Shown: one piece after another, positions 17,971 through 27,203 of the stretch
Position numbering within the stretch: the first letter of the stretch is position 1
How the letters are laid out: every line of letters begins with the position of its first letter
Origin: Actinocatenispora thailandica
Lineage (GTDB): Bacteria; Actinomycetota; Actinomycetes; Mycobacteriales; Micromonosporaceae
DNA length: 64,000 nucleotides
Assembly: GCF_016865425.1 (NCBI RefSeq)
Contig: NZ_AP023355.1
Location: 4,896,198-4,960,197 of the forward strand
Direction: 5' to 3'
Position numbers and translations under genes: made by a program
Notes under the pieces: generated by a model
What the model saw: the letters and a program-made list of their open reading frames with translations, nothing else
Database searches by the model: none
Told to the model about the DNA's origin: nothing

Positions 17971-18926
17971 GACTTTCCCGCCACGACTCGGGGGTCGACG
18001 ACACGCTGCACGATGTCGGCGAGCAGGGTGCCGACCACGGTGGCGACCGAGATGACCAGCACGCAGCCCAGCAGTACCGGATAGTCCGACGACTGGGCGG
18101 CGCTCCAGAACAGCAGCCCCATGCCCGGATAGTTGAACAGCTGCTCGACCACCAGCGCCCCACCGAACAGCACCGGTACGTAGTAGCCGAGCATCGCGAC
18201 GACCGGGGTGAGCGAGTTGCGGAACACGTGCCGCCACAGGATCGCGCGCTGCCGGGCGCCGCCGGCCTTCGCGGTACGCACGTAGTCCTCGGCGAGGTTC
18301 TCCAGCGTCGCCGAGCGCATGTACCGGCTGAACACGGCGACCATCGAGGCGGCGCCGGCGACGACCGGAAGTACCAGCCCGGCCGGGTTCGCCAGCACCT
18401 GGCCGAGGGTGTCGCCCTGTGGTGCCTGGGACGGGAACCAGCGCAGCGCCTGGCTGAACACCAGCACCAGGATCAGCCCGAAGAAGTACACCGGGGTCGC
18501 GTAGGCGACGAAGCTGAGCGTGGTGATCGCGTAGTCGAACGGCTTGTTGCGCCGCACCGCCTGCCACATGCCGAGCGGGATCGCGAGCAGCAGCCCGACG
18601 ATGGCCGACAGCACCGTCAGCACCAGCGTCTTCGGCAACCGCTGCACGATCAGCGTCGACACCGGTTCGTTCAGCGTGTACGAGGTGCCGAGGTCACCGT
18701 GCAGCAGCGTGCGCAGGTAGTAGAAGTACTGCGCGACGAGGGGCTTGTCCAACCCCTGCTCGTGGTTGAACGTCGCGATCTGCTGGGCGGTGGCCTGCGC
18801 GCCGAGGATGCCGCGGGCGGGCCCGCCCGGCAGCGCGTGGAGCAGGCCGAAGACCACGATGGTGACCAGGAAGATCACCAGCACGGCCTGCGCCACGCGC
18901 CGAACCAGGTACCACAGGGTGGCCAT
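17967..18926 (-). CDS. Peptide-type ABC transporter permease, DppB type
   Basis: This 319-residue permease begins with a helix (residues about 9-30) and has the family segment GLDKPLVAQYFYYLRTLLHGDLGTSY. The EAA loop reads YVRTAKAGGARQRAILWRHVFRN. It has six predicted membrane helices. It lies three bases after the binding-protein stop in the same operon and pairs with DppC. Confidence 0.92.
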   Translation of the reverse strand: MATLWYLVRRVAQAVLVIFLVTIVVFGLLHALPGGPARGILGAQATAQQIATFNHEQGLDKPLVAQYFYYLRTLLHGDLGTSYTLNEPVSTLIVQRLPKTLVLTVLSAIVGLLLAIPLGMWQAVRRNKPFDYAITTLSFVAYATPVYFFGLILVLVFSQALRWFPSQAPQGDTLGQVLANPAGLVLPVVAGAASMVAVFSRYMRSATLENLAEDYVRTAKAGGARQRAILWRHVFRNSLTPVVAMLGYYVPVLFGGALVVEQLFNYPGMGLLFWSAAQSSDYPVLLGCVLVISVATVVGTLLADIVQRVVDPRVVAGKS

Positions 18927-18929
18927 GGA

Positions 18930-20737
18930 CTACTTGTTCCACTTCCACTGGGCCGGGTGGAAGTTCGCCAGCGAGTCCTGGCTGAAACCGCCCAGGCCGT
19001 TCTTCATCACCGAGATCTGGTAGTCCGGCTCGGGCAGCCAGATCACCGGCAGGTCCTTGGCCAGCGCGGCACTGTAGTCCTGCATCGCGCTCGGGTCGTT
19101 CGACGTGGTGGTCTTGTCGATCAGCTGGTCCACGTCCGGGTTGCTGTAGTTGCCGAAGTTCGAACCACCGCTGGACGCGAACAGCGAGTCGCCGGTCGGG
19201 AACGCCGGGAAGTACCAGCTGCCGGCGGTGCCGAAGTAGGACAGCTGCCACTTGCAGATCGACTGGCTGGCCTTGCACTGCGGGGTCTGCGACAGCACCG
19301 AGTTGACCGGCGCGGTACGGATGGAGAACTTGATGCCGGTCTTCGCCAGCGAGGACTGGATCGCGCTCATCTCGTTGTCGGTCACGGTGGAGCCGGACTG
19401 GGACAGCACCTCCATGGCGAACTTGGTGCCGGCCTTGACGCCGCTGCCGCACTGGTTCGCGCCGCTGCCCGGCTTGGTGCAGACCATCACGCCGTTCTGC
19501 TTGGTCCAGCCGTGGTCGGTGAGCAGCTTGGTCGCCGCCGCGGTGTCGAACGGGTAGGGGTTGTTCTTCTGCGTGTCGGACACGAAGTTCGAGTCCTGCC
19601 CCTGCGGCACCGGGCCGTACCCGGGGTCGCGGTGCCGTTGAAGATCGCCTTGACCAGGCCGGCCTGGTCGATGGAACGCTGGATCGCCTGCCGCGCGTAC
19701 AGCTGCTTGAACACCGGACCCATGGTCGGGTTGTTGAAGTTGTACGGCATGTAGGTGATCGCCCAGCCGGTCCACGGCTCGACGGTGTAGCCCCGGGAGG
19801 CGAACGCGTCCTTCTGGTCCAGGTCGCCCGGGTCGATGTAGCCGTAGTCGACGCTCCCGGCGCGCAGCGCGTTGGTCTCCGCGGTGGTGGTGGTGAACGG
19901 CAGCAGGTTGACGGTGGAGATGCCCGCCTTCTCCCCGCCGTCGTACTTCTTGTTCGCGGTGAGCACCACCTTGCCGGCGGTGGAGAACGACTTCACCGTG
20001 TACGGGCCGCTCACGGTCTTCCACAGTGGACTCGACGCGTACTTCGAGATGTCCTTGCCCGCCTCGTTGAGGTAGGTCCAGACCTGCTTGGCGCCGGCCG
20101 CGGTGCGGTCCGCGTCGCTGACCTTCGCCGAGGCGGAGGTCTTGTCCCAGGCGTGCTGCGGCAGCGGCTTGATCAGGCTCAGCTCGTTGGCGAGCATCCA
20201 CTGCGAGTTGTACGCCTTGTCGAACGTGATGGTGAAGTGCCGGTCGTCGGTCGCCTTCAGCGTGGTCCAGTTGTCCGGCGCCTTGCCCGGGCTGTAGCTC
20301 GCGTACTGCTTCTTGTTGACCGTGATCAGGTTGTACCAGAACTCGACGTCGCGGCTCGTGATCGCCTTGCCGTCGCTCCAGTGCCGGTCGCCGAGGGTGA
20401 TCTTGACGCTCTTGCCGTCGGCGGCGAAGTCGGCGGCGCTCGCGATCGAGCCCTTCTTGTTCCAGCCGACCTTGCCGGTGGACCCGTCGTAGGCGACGAG
20501 CGGCTCCCACATCGCCGCGGCGATGGAACCGTTGTTGGTGTTCAGGTGCGCCGCGGTGCCGATCGGCAGCAGCCAGTTCGGGGTGAAGTTGGCGGGCAGC
20601 GCGTAGTTGATCGAGTCTGACGACCCGGACGACGAGCTGCTCGTCCCGGTGCAGCCGGCGAGCAGCGCGCTCGCCGCGACGGCAGCGCCGGCGGCGAGCG
20701 CGAGGCGGCGGCGGGCCGCCATGCGGCGGAAGGACAT
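18930..20737 (-). pseudogene. Peptide/oligosaccharide-type ABC binding lipoprotein (SBP family 5) interrupted by a one-base frameshift
   Basis: The first about 370 codons, from ATG 20737, encode a signal peptide with lipobox LLAGC near residue 28 and a family-5 binding domain. The frame then breaks at a run of four Gs (19623-19626). One extra G would restore TATPGYGPVPQGQDS, and reading continues cleanly to TAG at 18930, giving a normal total of about 602 residues. AGGAGAG precedes the ATG. It is the first gene of the importer operon. A real loss would disable ligand capture for otherwise intact permease and ATPase genes, so a sequencing or assembly error is at least as likely. Confidence 0.8.
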
Positions 20738-20987
20738 CGTCTCTCCTCGATGGTGAACGGGAGGGGAACGCTGGCCAGTGAACGCGGCCCCCGACCGAAA
20801 AAACAGATGGGGCACCGTAACAAGTCGGTTTCTGCGGTCCCGAAATAAGGACGGGACGTCCGGCGAGCCGCCTGGATGGGCGTTTATGCAGGTCATAGCG
20901 GATTGAACAAAGCCGGTACGGGCGGCGACCCACACTGCCGCGGAGCCGAAGATCGGCGTACCGTGAGGCCGCACCCGGACCGTCGAG

Positions 20988-20996
20988 GAAGTTACT
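20988..20996 (+). promoter_or_regulatory. GAAGTTACT motif before the ROK repressor start
   Basis: GAAGTTACT lies six bases before the ATG at 21003 and forms AAGTTACTT, a 4+1+4 inverted repeat. The same 9-mer in the same orientation occurs before the other ROK gene at 27115-27123. The rest of 20738-21002 has no gene and should hold the divergent promoters. Confidence 0.35.
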
Positions 20997-21002
20997 TTCT
21001 GC

Positions 21003-22211
21003 ATGAGCGAAAAAAGTGCACGAGTCGGATCGCCGCCGCTCGTGGCGCGGGTACTGGAGCTGGTGGCCGCCGGGCGCGCGACCTCCCGCACCGAACTCGC
21101 CGCGCTGCTCGGCGCCGCACCGTCGACCATCTCCACCGCCGTCGGCCAGCTCGTCGACCGCGGGCTGATCGCCGAACACGGCACCCAGTCGTCGACCGGC
21201 GGCCGGCCGCGCAAGGTGCTGCGGCTGGGCAGTACCGACGAGTTCGCGGTGGCCGCCGACGTCGGCGGCCGGCACGCCCGGGTCGGGGTGGTGCTGCCCG
21301 GCGGCACCCTCGCCGACGCCACGACGGTGCCGTTCGCGGTCGGCGAGGGGCCCGAGGTCGCGTTGCCGCTGCTGGCCGACACGCTGGAGTCGCTGGCCGA
21401 GACGCGGGGCCGGGACCGGCTGCGCGGTGTCGGGCTGTCGCTGCCCGGCCCGGTCGACGTGTCCACCGGTACGGTCACGCTGCCGTCCCGGATGCCCGGC
21501 TGGAACCAGTTCCCGGTCACCGAGTGGCTGGAGGACCGGTTCGGGCTGCCGGCGGTGAGCGAGAACGACGCGAACAGCATGGCGCTCGGCGAGCACGCCA
21601 TCCGGCCCCCGGAGCAGCGGCAGTCGATCACGGTGAAGATCGGCTCGGCGATCGGCACCGGCATCATCGTGGACGGCCGGCTGTACCGGGGCGCCGCCGG
21701 GGTGGCCGGCGAGATCACCCACGTGCGCATCGACGCCGCCGGCGACAAGCCGTGCGGCTGCGGCAACACCGGCTGCCTGGAGACCGTCGCGTCCGGCGCC
21801 ACCCTGGTCCGGGAGCTGCGCGCCGTCCGGCCCGAGATCCGGACGCTGGAGGACGTGGTGCGGCTGGCCAACGAGGCCGACCCGGAGGCCACCGGCGCGG
21901 TCCGCCGCGCCGGCAAGTACCTGGGCATGGTGCTCGCCGCCAACGTCAACTTCTTCAACCCGGACGCGGTGTACCTCGGCGGCATACTGTCCACACTGGA
22001 CCCGCTGGTCGCCGCCGTGCGCAGCCAGCTCTACGAGGGCTGCCACCCGCTCGCCACCACCCACCTGGTCATCGAACGGGTCAGCCTCGGCGCCGACGCC
22101 GGCCTGGTCGGCGCCGGCCAGCTCGCCCTGCAACACGCGCTGGAGGCCACCCTGGCCAGCATGGCCACCGCTGCACCGGCCGCACCGACCCGACCGTCCC
22201 GGCGCCGTTGA
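21003..22211 (+). CDS. ROK-family transcriptional repressor
   Basis: This 402-residue protein has an N-terminal winged helix (about residues 10-70; SRTELAALLGAAPSTISTAVGQLVDRGLI) and a ROK sensor domain with VSENDANSMALGE, GSAIGTGIIVDG and the zinc motif CGCGNTGCLE. It lies divergent from the peptide-type importer operon and upstream of the MlrC gene, so it probably controls this locus in response to a sugar-containing inducer. The C-terminus ends in an Ala/Thr/Arg tail that runs into a tandem repeat at the stop codon. Confidence 0.88.
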   Translation: MSEKSARVGSPPLVARVLELVAAGRATSRTELAALLGAAPSTISTAVGQLVDRGLIAEHGTQSSTGGRPRKVLRLGSTDEFAVAADVGGRHARVGVVLPGGTLADATTVPFAVGEGPEVALPLLADTLESLAETRGRDRLRGVGLSLPGPVDVSTGTVTLPSRMPGWNQFPVTEWLEDRFGLPAVSENDANSMALGEHAIRPPEQRQSITVKIGSAIGTGIIVDGRLYRGAAGVAGEITHVRIDAAGDKPCGCGNTGCLETVASGATLVRELRAVRPEIRTLEDVVRLANEADPEATGAVRRAGKYLGMVLAANVNFFNPDAVYLGGILSTLDPLVAAVRSQLYEGCHPLATTHLVIERVSLGADAGLVGAGQLALQHALEATLASMATAAPAAPTRPSRRR

Positions 22212-22232
22212 CCCGACCGTCCCGGCGCCGTC
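22187..22232. repeat. Tandem 23-bp duplication spanning the ROK stop codon
   Basis: Two copies of a 23-base unit (22187-22209 and 22210-22232) differ only at the last base. The TGA stop at 22209-22211 straddles the junction. The duplication probably arose by slippage and may have altered the protein's last residues. Confidence 0.75.
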
Positions 22233-22284
22233 GATCCGGCCGTACGAAACGACGTTCCCACGCACCGAACAATGTTGGAGAGCC

Positions 22285-23799
22285 ATGTCCCGCACCCCGA
22301 TCAGCCATCCCGTCATCGCCATCGCCGGGCTCGGGATCGAGTCGTCGACGTTCTCGCCGGCCCGTACCGAGGCTCCGGCGTTCCACCCGCAGCGCGGCGC
22401 CGAGGTCCTCACCCGGTACCCGTTCCTCGCCGAGGGGGCGCCGCTGCGCGCGGCGGCCGACTGGCGCGGGGCGCTGGTCGGCAAGTCGCTGCCCGGCGGG
22501 ATGGCGACGGCGGCGGCGTTCGCCGAGCTGTCCGAGGACCTGCTCGCCCGGCTGGCGGCGATGCCACACCTGGACGGCCTCTGGTACGACATCCACGGGG
22601 CGATGACGGTGGAAGGCATCGACGACGCGGAGGCGTTGCTGCTGCACCGGATCCGCGAGGTGGTCGGGCCGGACGTGCTGGTGTCGACCTCGATGGACCT
22701 GCACGGCAACGTGTCCCGCGAGCTGGCACACCAGAGTGATCTGATCACCTGCTACCGGATGGCGCCGCACGAGGACCACATGCAGACCAAGGAGCGCGCC
22801 GCCCGCAACCTGCTGGAGCTGCTGCGCACCGGCGCCGACCGGCCGGTCAAGGCGTGGGTGCCGGTGCCGGTGCTGCTGGCCGGCGAGCAGACCTCCACTC
22901 GGATCGAGCCGGCCCGCAGCGTGTACGCCGCGGTCGACGAGGTGGAGGCCACCGACGGGGTGACCGACGCGGCGATCTGGGTCGGGTACGCCTGGGCCGA
23001 CGAACCGCGCAACCGCGCCGCCGTGGTGGTCACCGGCCCGGACCAGACCGCCGTCGCGGCGGGCGCGCAGCGGCTGGCCCGCGGTTTCTGGGACGCCCGG
23101 CGCGACTTCGACTTCGTGGCACCCACCGGCACCTACGCCGAGTGCCTGGACGCGGCGCTCGCCAGCCCGGCCCGGCCGTACTTCATCAGCGACACCGGGG
23201 ACAACCCGACCGCCGGTGGGGCCGGCGACGTCACCTGGGGGCTGACCGAGCTGCTGGCCCGGCCCGAGTTCGGCGACGGCGGGCCGACCGTCATCTACGC
23301 CTCGGTCCCCGGCCCGGCCGCGGTCGCCACCGCGGTCGCGGCCGGGGTCGGCGCCACCGTCACGGTGACCGCGGGCGCCGAGGTGGACGACCGGCATGCC
23401 GGCCCGCTGACGATGACCGGGGTGGTGCACGCGATCCGGCACGGCGACCGGGACGCGGAGACCGAGGTGGTGCTGCGGGTGGGCAGCGTGTACGCGATCC
23501 TCACCGCGCTGCGCAAGCCGTACCACCACGAGCACGACTTCACCGACCTGTCGCTGGCGCCGCGGGACGCGGCGATCGTCATCGTGAAGATCGGGTACCT
23601 GGAGCCGGAGCTGTACGCGATGGCCGCCGACTGGAAGATGGCGCTCACCCCGGGCGGCGTCGACCAGGATCTGGTCCGGTTGGGGCACCAGCGGATCCGG
23701 CGGCCGATGTTCCCGTTCGACCCCGAGATGGCCGACCCGGACCTGACCGCGCGGATCATCCCGGCCTCGAACGAGCCGCTGTCCGGAGCGGACGAGTGA
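22285..23799 (+). CDS. MlrC-type M81 family metallopeptidase
   Basis: This 504-residue protein is related to microcystinase C, a metal-dependent hydrolase that opens peptides with unusual bonds. Likely metal-binding segments are YDIHGAM (101-107), MDLHGN (137-142) and YRMAPHEDH (157-165), and it has the MlrC C-terminal domain. There is no signal peptide, so it acts in the cytoplasm on imported material. GGAGAG-like bases precede the ATG. It stands downstream of the ROK repressor and opposite the peptide-type importer, which suggests it breaks down what the importer brings in. Its substrate is unknown; microcystin itself is unlikely. Confidence 0.88.
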   Translation: MSRTPISHPVIAIAGLGIESSTFSPARTEAPAFHPQRGAEVLTRYPFLAEGAPLRAAADWRGALVGKSLPGGMATAAAFAELSEDLLARLAAMPHLDGLWYDIHGAMTVEGIDDAEALLLHRIREVVGPDVLVSTSMDLHGNVSRELAHQSDLITCYRMAPHEDHMQTKERAARNLLELLRTGADRPVKAWVPVPVLLAGEQTSTRIEPARSVYAAVDEVEATDGVTDAAIWVGYAWADEPRNRAAVVVTGPDQTAVAAGAQRLARGFWDARRDFDFVAPTGTYAECLDAALASPARPYFISDTGDNPTAGGAGDVTWGLTELLARPEFGDGGPTVIYASVPGPAAVATAVAAGVGATVTVTAGAEVDDRHAGPLTMTGVVHAIRHGDRDAETEVVLRVGSVYAILTALRKPYHHEHDFTDLSLAPRDAAIVIVKIGYLEPELYAMAADWKMALTPGGVDQDLVRLGHQRIRRPMFPFDPEMADPDLTARIIPASNEPLSGADE

Positions 23800-23848
23800 A
23801 CGCCCGCCGCACCGCGCAGCCGGCCGGGCGACCGGGTCGGGTGGCCGG

Positions 23849-24586
23849 ATGAGCGCGCTGGAGATCGCGGTGACCAGCCCCGCCGGCGCCCGGGTCGCCC
23901 GGACCGGCGGCGCCGACCGGGTCGAACTGTGCGTCGCACTGGAACTCGGCGGCGTCACGCCGTCGCAGGCGCTGGTCGAGGCCACCGTCGCGGCCGGCCT
24001 GCCGGTACACGTGCTGGTGCGCTGCCGGCCGGGCGACTTCCGCTACGACGCCGACGAGATCGCGCTGATGGCCGCCGAGGTACGCACCGTGCTCGCGGCC
24101 GGCGCCGCCGGCGTGGTGGTCGGTGCGCTCACCGACCGGGGCACCCTGCACACCGAGGCGATCCGGCGCTGGACGGACGCGGCGGGTACCGCGTCCGGCG
24201 GCGCCGCCGAGGTGACGCTGCACCGGGCGATCGACCGGTCCGCCGACCCGGTGGCGGCGGCCGTGCTGGCGGCCGAGCTCGGCCTCACCCGCATCCTCAC
24301 CTCCGGCGGCGCCCCGACCGCCGGTGCCGGTACCGGCACCATCGCGCGGATGCGCACCGCCGCGCCCGGCATCCAGCTGATGGCCGGCGGCGGCGTGCGT
24401 ACCGCCGACATCCCGGCCCTGGTGGCCGCCGGTGCGGCCGCGGTGCACCTGTCCGCCAAGCGCCCGGTGGCCCGGCGCGAGGCGGGACCCGCGGTACCGA
24501 TGGGCAGCGCCGACGCCGACACCCACTTCGTCACCGACCCGGGTGCGGTCGCCGCCGCCCGCACCGCCCTCGACACGGCGAGCTGA
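23849..24586 (+). CDS. cutC: CutC family protein
   Basis: This 245-residue TIM-barrel protein has the N-terminal ARTGGADRVELC, VHVLVRCRPGDF, LHRAIDRS, RILTSGGAPTA and LMAGGGVRTADIP segments typical of CutC. The family was named for copper homeostasis, but its biochemical role is uncertain and many members sit among sugar or peptidoglycan catabolic genes, as here. It follows the MlrC gene by 49 bases, probably in one transcript. Confidence 0.9.
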   Translation: MSALEIAVTSPAGARVARTGGADRVELCVALELGGVTPSQALVEATVAAGLPVHVLVRCRPGDFRYDADEIALMAAEVRTVLAAGAAGVVVGALTDRGTLHTEAIRRWTDAAGTASGGAAEVTLHRAIDRSADPVAAAVLAAELGLTRILTSGGAPTAGAGTGTIARMRTAAPGIQLMAGGGVRTADIPALVAAGAAAVHLSAKRPVARREAGPAVPMGSADADTHFVTDPGAVAAARTALDTAS

Positions 24587-24655
24587 CGCGTTCCCGATCG
24601 CCGTGGAACCGTCCAGCCGGCCGTATCGTTGCCGTGACGAGGACCGGGAGGAACC

Positions 24656-25723
24656 ATGCGCACGCTGCCGGAGCTGGCCGGGATTCGGGCGAGCGAGGCC
24701 GAACTGCTGCACGCGGCGCACCGCGCCCGGGTCTTCTCCGGGGCGGCATGGTCGGTCGGTGGCCTCGACGGTCCGAGTCGCCGCGGCACCCTGGGCACGC
24801 TGTCCTGGGGCGGACCGCCGGTACGGCCGGACACGCTCTGGGACTGGGCGTCGGTGACCAAGCCGGTGGTCGCGCTGGCCGCCATGTGGCTGGTCGAGCG
24901 CGGCGCGCTGGGGCTGGCCGAGACGATCGCCGAGTGGCTGCCCGGCTACGCCGACGGTGAGCTCGCTCCGGTCACCGTCGAGCAGTTGCTCACCCACACC
25001 TCGGGCCTGCCCGGCCGGCAACCGCTGTACCGCCGGCATCCGGACCGGGCGTCGCTGCTCGCCGCGCTGCCGGCGCTGCCGCTGCGATCCGCCCCGGGTA
25101 CCGCGGTGGAGTACAGCTCGGCCGGGTTCATGGTGCTGGGGCTGATCGCGGAGGCGGCGTCCGGCTGGCCGCTGGACCGGCTGGTGGCGACGGCGGTCAC
25201 CGGGCCGGTCGGGATGCCGGACACCGGGTTCCGGCCGGCGACCTCCGACCGGGACCGATGCGCGGCCACCGAGGACTGCCCGTGGCGCGGCGAGGTGGTC
25301 CAGGGCAGCGTGCACGACGAGAACGCCGCGGTCCTGGGCGGGGTGGCCGGGCACGCCGGGCTGTTCGGCACGCTGGACGACCTGGCGAAGCTCGCGCTGG
25401 CGGTGCTGTCCGGTGGCACGACGGTGCCCGGTGACTGGCTGTCGGCGCCGACGTTGGCGCTGATGGGCCGCGGCCACACCGACCGGCTCGACCTGCGTCG
25501 CGGGCTCGGCTGGCAGGGCCGGGATCCGCACGCCAGCCCGTTCGGCGACCTCGGCTCGCCCGAGTCGTACGGGCACACCGGTTTCACCGGCACCAGCGTC
25601 TGGCTCGACCCCACCCTCGGCCGGTACGCGGTGCTGCTGACCAACCGGGTGCACCCGAGCCGGGCCACGCCGGGCATGGACACGGTGCGCCGGCGGTTCC
25701 ACAACCTCGCCGCCGCGCGCTGA
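24656..25723 (+). CDS. Beta-lactamase-fold serine hydrolase
   Basis: This 355-residue protein has the class C beta-lactamase/D-Ala-D-Ala peptidase fold: SVTK (S66-K69) as the SxxK nucleophile motif, YSS (153-155) at the YxN position, and GHTGFTG at the KTG position. No signal peptide is evident, so it is probably cytoplasmic. GGGAGG precedes the ATG. Enzymes of this group cleave D-amino acid peptides, esters or amides. Its place after MlrC and CutC suggests a role in breaking down an imported peptide or sugar-peptide rather than antibiotic resistance. Confidence 0.88.
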   Translation: MRTLPELAGIRASEAELLHAAHRARVFSGAAWSVGGLDGPSRRGTLGTLSWGGPPVRPDTLWDWASVTKPVVALAAMWLVERGALGLAETIAEWLPGYADGELAPVTVEQLLTHTSGLPGRQPLYRRHPDRASLLAALPALPLRSAPGTAVEYSSAGFMVLGLIAEAASGWPLDRLVATAVTGPVGMPDTGFRPATSDRDRCAATEDCPWRGEVVQGSVHDENAAVLGGVAGHAGLFGTLDDLAKLALAVLSGGTTVPGDWLSAPTLALMGRGHTDRLDLRRGLGWQGRDPHASPFGDLGSPESYGHTGFTGTSVWLDPTLGRYAVLLTNRVHPSRATPGMDTVRRRFHNLAAAR

Positions 25724-25767
25724 GCCCGGGCGCTGTCCGCGCGCGTGGCGAGTTCGCGATCGGCCGT

Positions 25768-27093
25768 TCAGCGCACCAGCTGCATGCCCTCGGACAGCAC
25801 CAGTCCGGCGCAGCCGAGCAGGGCGGTGTTCCGGTTCGGATCGGCGCGCATCACCGTCGGTACGGCGTCCGGCCGGTGCGGGGAGTTGACGGCGAGGTGG
25901 TCGGCGAGCCGGTCGGCGAACGTCGCACCGCCGGCCGCCGCGTCGCCGTGCAGGATGAACGTGCCGGGGGCGAGCAGCTGCTGCACGTTGCCCAGCCCGA
26001 GCGCGAGGTTCGCCGCGTACTCGTCGATCAGCCCGGCCGCCGACCGGTCGCCGCGCTCGGCCCGGGCGGTGAGCCGGCCCAGCGTGGTACCGCGGGCGCC
26101 GGGGACGCCGAGCGCCGCGGCGCGGCGGCGCAGCCAGCCGAGACTGGCGACGGTCTTCCAGCAGCCGCGGCGACCGCAGTCGCAGCGCGCGCCGCCGGCG
26201 GCGACGGTCAGGTGCGCACCGCTGCCGGCGCCGGGCGCGGACAGCACCGTACCGTGCTGCACCACCCCGACACCGACGCTGTCTCCGGTGGACACCGAGG
26301 CGAAGGTGTCGAGGCCGCGGCCGGCACCGAACCAGCGGTCCCCGAGGGCCTGTACCCGGGCGTGATGTTCCAGGTAGACCGGTGCTCCCAGCTGGTCACC
26401 GAGCGCCGCCCCGACCGGGTACCCGGCGAGGGCGGGTGCCGCGTTGAGTTCGACCAGCCGCGCCCCGTCCGGGTCGACCAGGCCGGCCGACGCGACCCCG
26501 ACGCCGATCACCGCGGTACCGGCGAGGCCTTCGGCGCAGCAGGACCGCAGCGCCGCGGCGAACGCGCTCGGGTCGCCGGCGCGGGCGGCGAAGGCCGCGG
26601 TGGCCCGGCTGCGGATCTGTCCGGTCAGTGAGACCGCGGCGACGTCGATGCGGCCCGGCAGGATCTGCACCGCACCGATCGAGCGGGCCACGGCGGAGAA
26701 CCAGACCGGGCGCGGCGGCTTGCCACCGGAACGTGCCGGGTTGCTGGCGCGCGGCGGGCCGCCGGATCCGGGGCCTGGGGTCCGGCCGCCGGGCTCCAGC
26801 TGCTCGGCTACCGCGGCCGGTGGCTCGGCGCCGACGGCCGGCGAGCCGGCGGCGGTGGCCGGCGAGCCGTTCCCGGCGGCGGGCGACTCGCTGGTGGCGG
26901 GCGCGGCACCCTCGACCAGGACGCCGTTGTCCAGCAGCGGCTGCAGGATCGTACCGACGGTGGCCCGGGACACCCCGAAGGTACGGGCGAGGTCGGCGCG
27001 GCTCTGCGGCCCGGCGGTGTGCAGGGCGGTGAGCACCCGCATCCGGTTCAGCACGCCGACGCTGGCCGGCGAGATCAGGCTGGTCGTACCCAT
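25768..27093 (-). CDS. ROK-family transcriptional regulator
   Basis: This 441-residue protein has a winged helix at the N-terminus (about residues 12-65; SRADLARTFGVSRATVGTILQPLLDNGVL). An unusual Ala/Pro/Gly-rich linker of about 60 residues follows, then a ROK sensor domain. The sensor has the zinc motif CDCGRRGCWK, where the usual glutamate after the last Gly-Cys-Leu is replaced (W-K instead of L-E), suggesting loss of sugar-kinase-type chemistry. GGAGG is 7 bases before the ATG at 27093. It is divergent from the enolase-superfamily gene and probably controls it. Confidence 0.86.
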   Translation of the reverse strand: MGTTSLISPASVGVLNRMRVLTALHTAGPQSRADLARTFGVSRATVGTILQPLLDNGVLVEGAAPATSESPAAGNGSPATAAGSPAVGAEPPAAVAEQLEPGGRTPGPGSGGPPRASNPARSGGKPPRPVWFSAVARSIGAVQILPGRIDVAAVSLTGQIRSRATAAFAARAGDPSAFAAALRSCCAEGLAGTAVIGVGVASAGLVDPDGARLVELNAAPALAGYPVGAALGDQLGAPVYLEHHARVQALGDRWFGAGRGLDTFASVSTGDSVGVGVVQHGTVLSAPGAGSGAHLTVAAGGARCDCGRRGCWKTVASLGWLRRRAAALGVPGARGTTLGRLTARAERGDRSAAGLIDEYAANLALGLGNVQQLLAPGTFILHGDAAAGGATFADRLADHLAVNSPHRPDAVPTVMRADPNRNTALLGCAGLVLSEGMQLVR

Positions 27094-27108
27094 CCGCCGC
27101 CTCCATTT

Positions 27109-27131
27109 GTATGTAGTAACTTCTAGCATAC
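27109..27131. promoter_or_regulatory. Inverted repeat in the ROK/enolase intergenic region
   Basis: GTATG (27109-27113) and CATAC (27127-27131) are inverted, and with one bulged base the arms extend to GTATGTAG and CTAGCATAC. A minus-strand -10-like TATGCT and the shared 9-mer GAAGTTACT lie inside it. The placement, just before the ROK ATG, suits an autoregulatory operator. Confidence 0.45.
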
Positions 27132-27203
27132 GCTTCACGGCGGGCCCGACGGACCCGCGGCGCCGGCCCTCGACGGGCACATCGGTACGGAAGGCGGCAA
27201 TCA

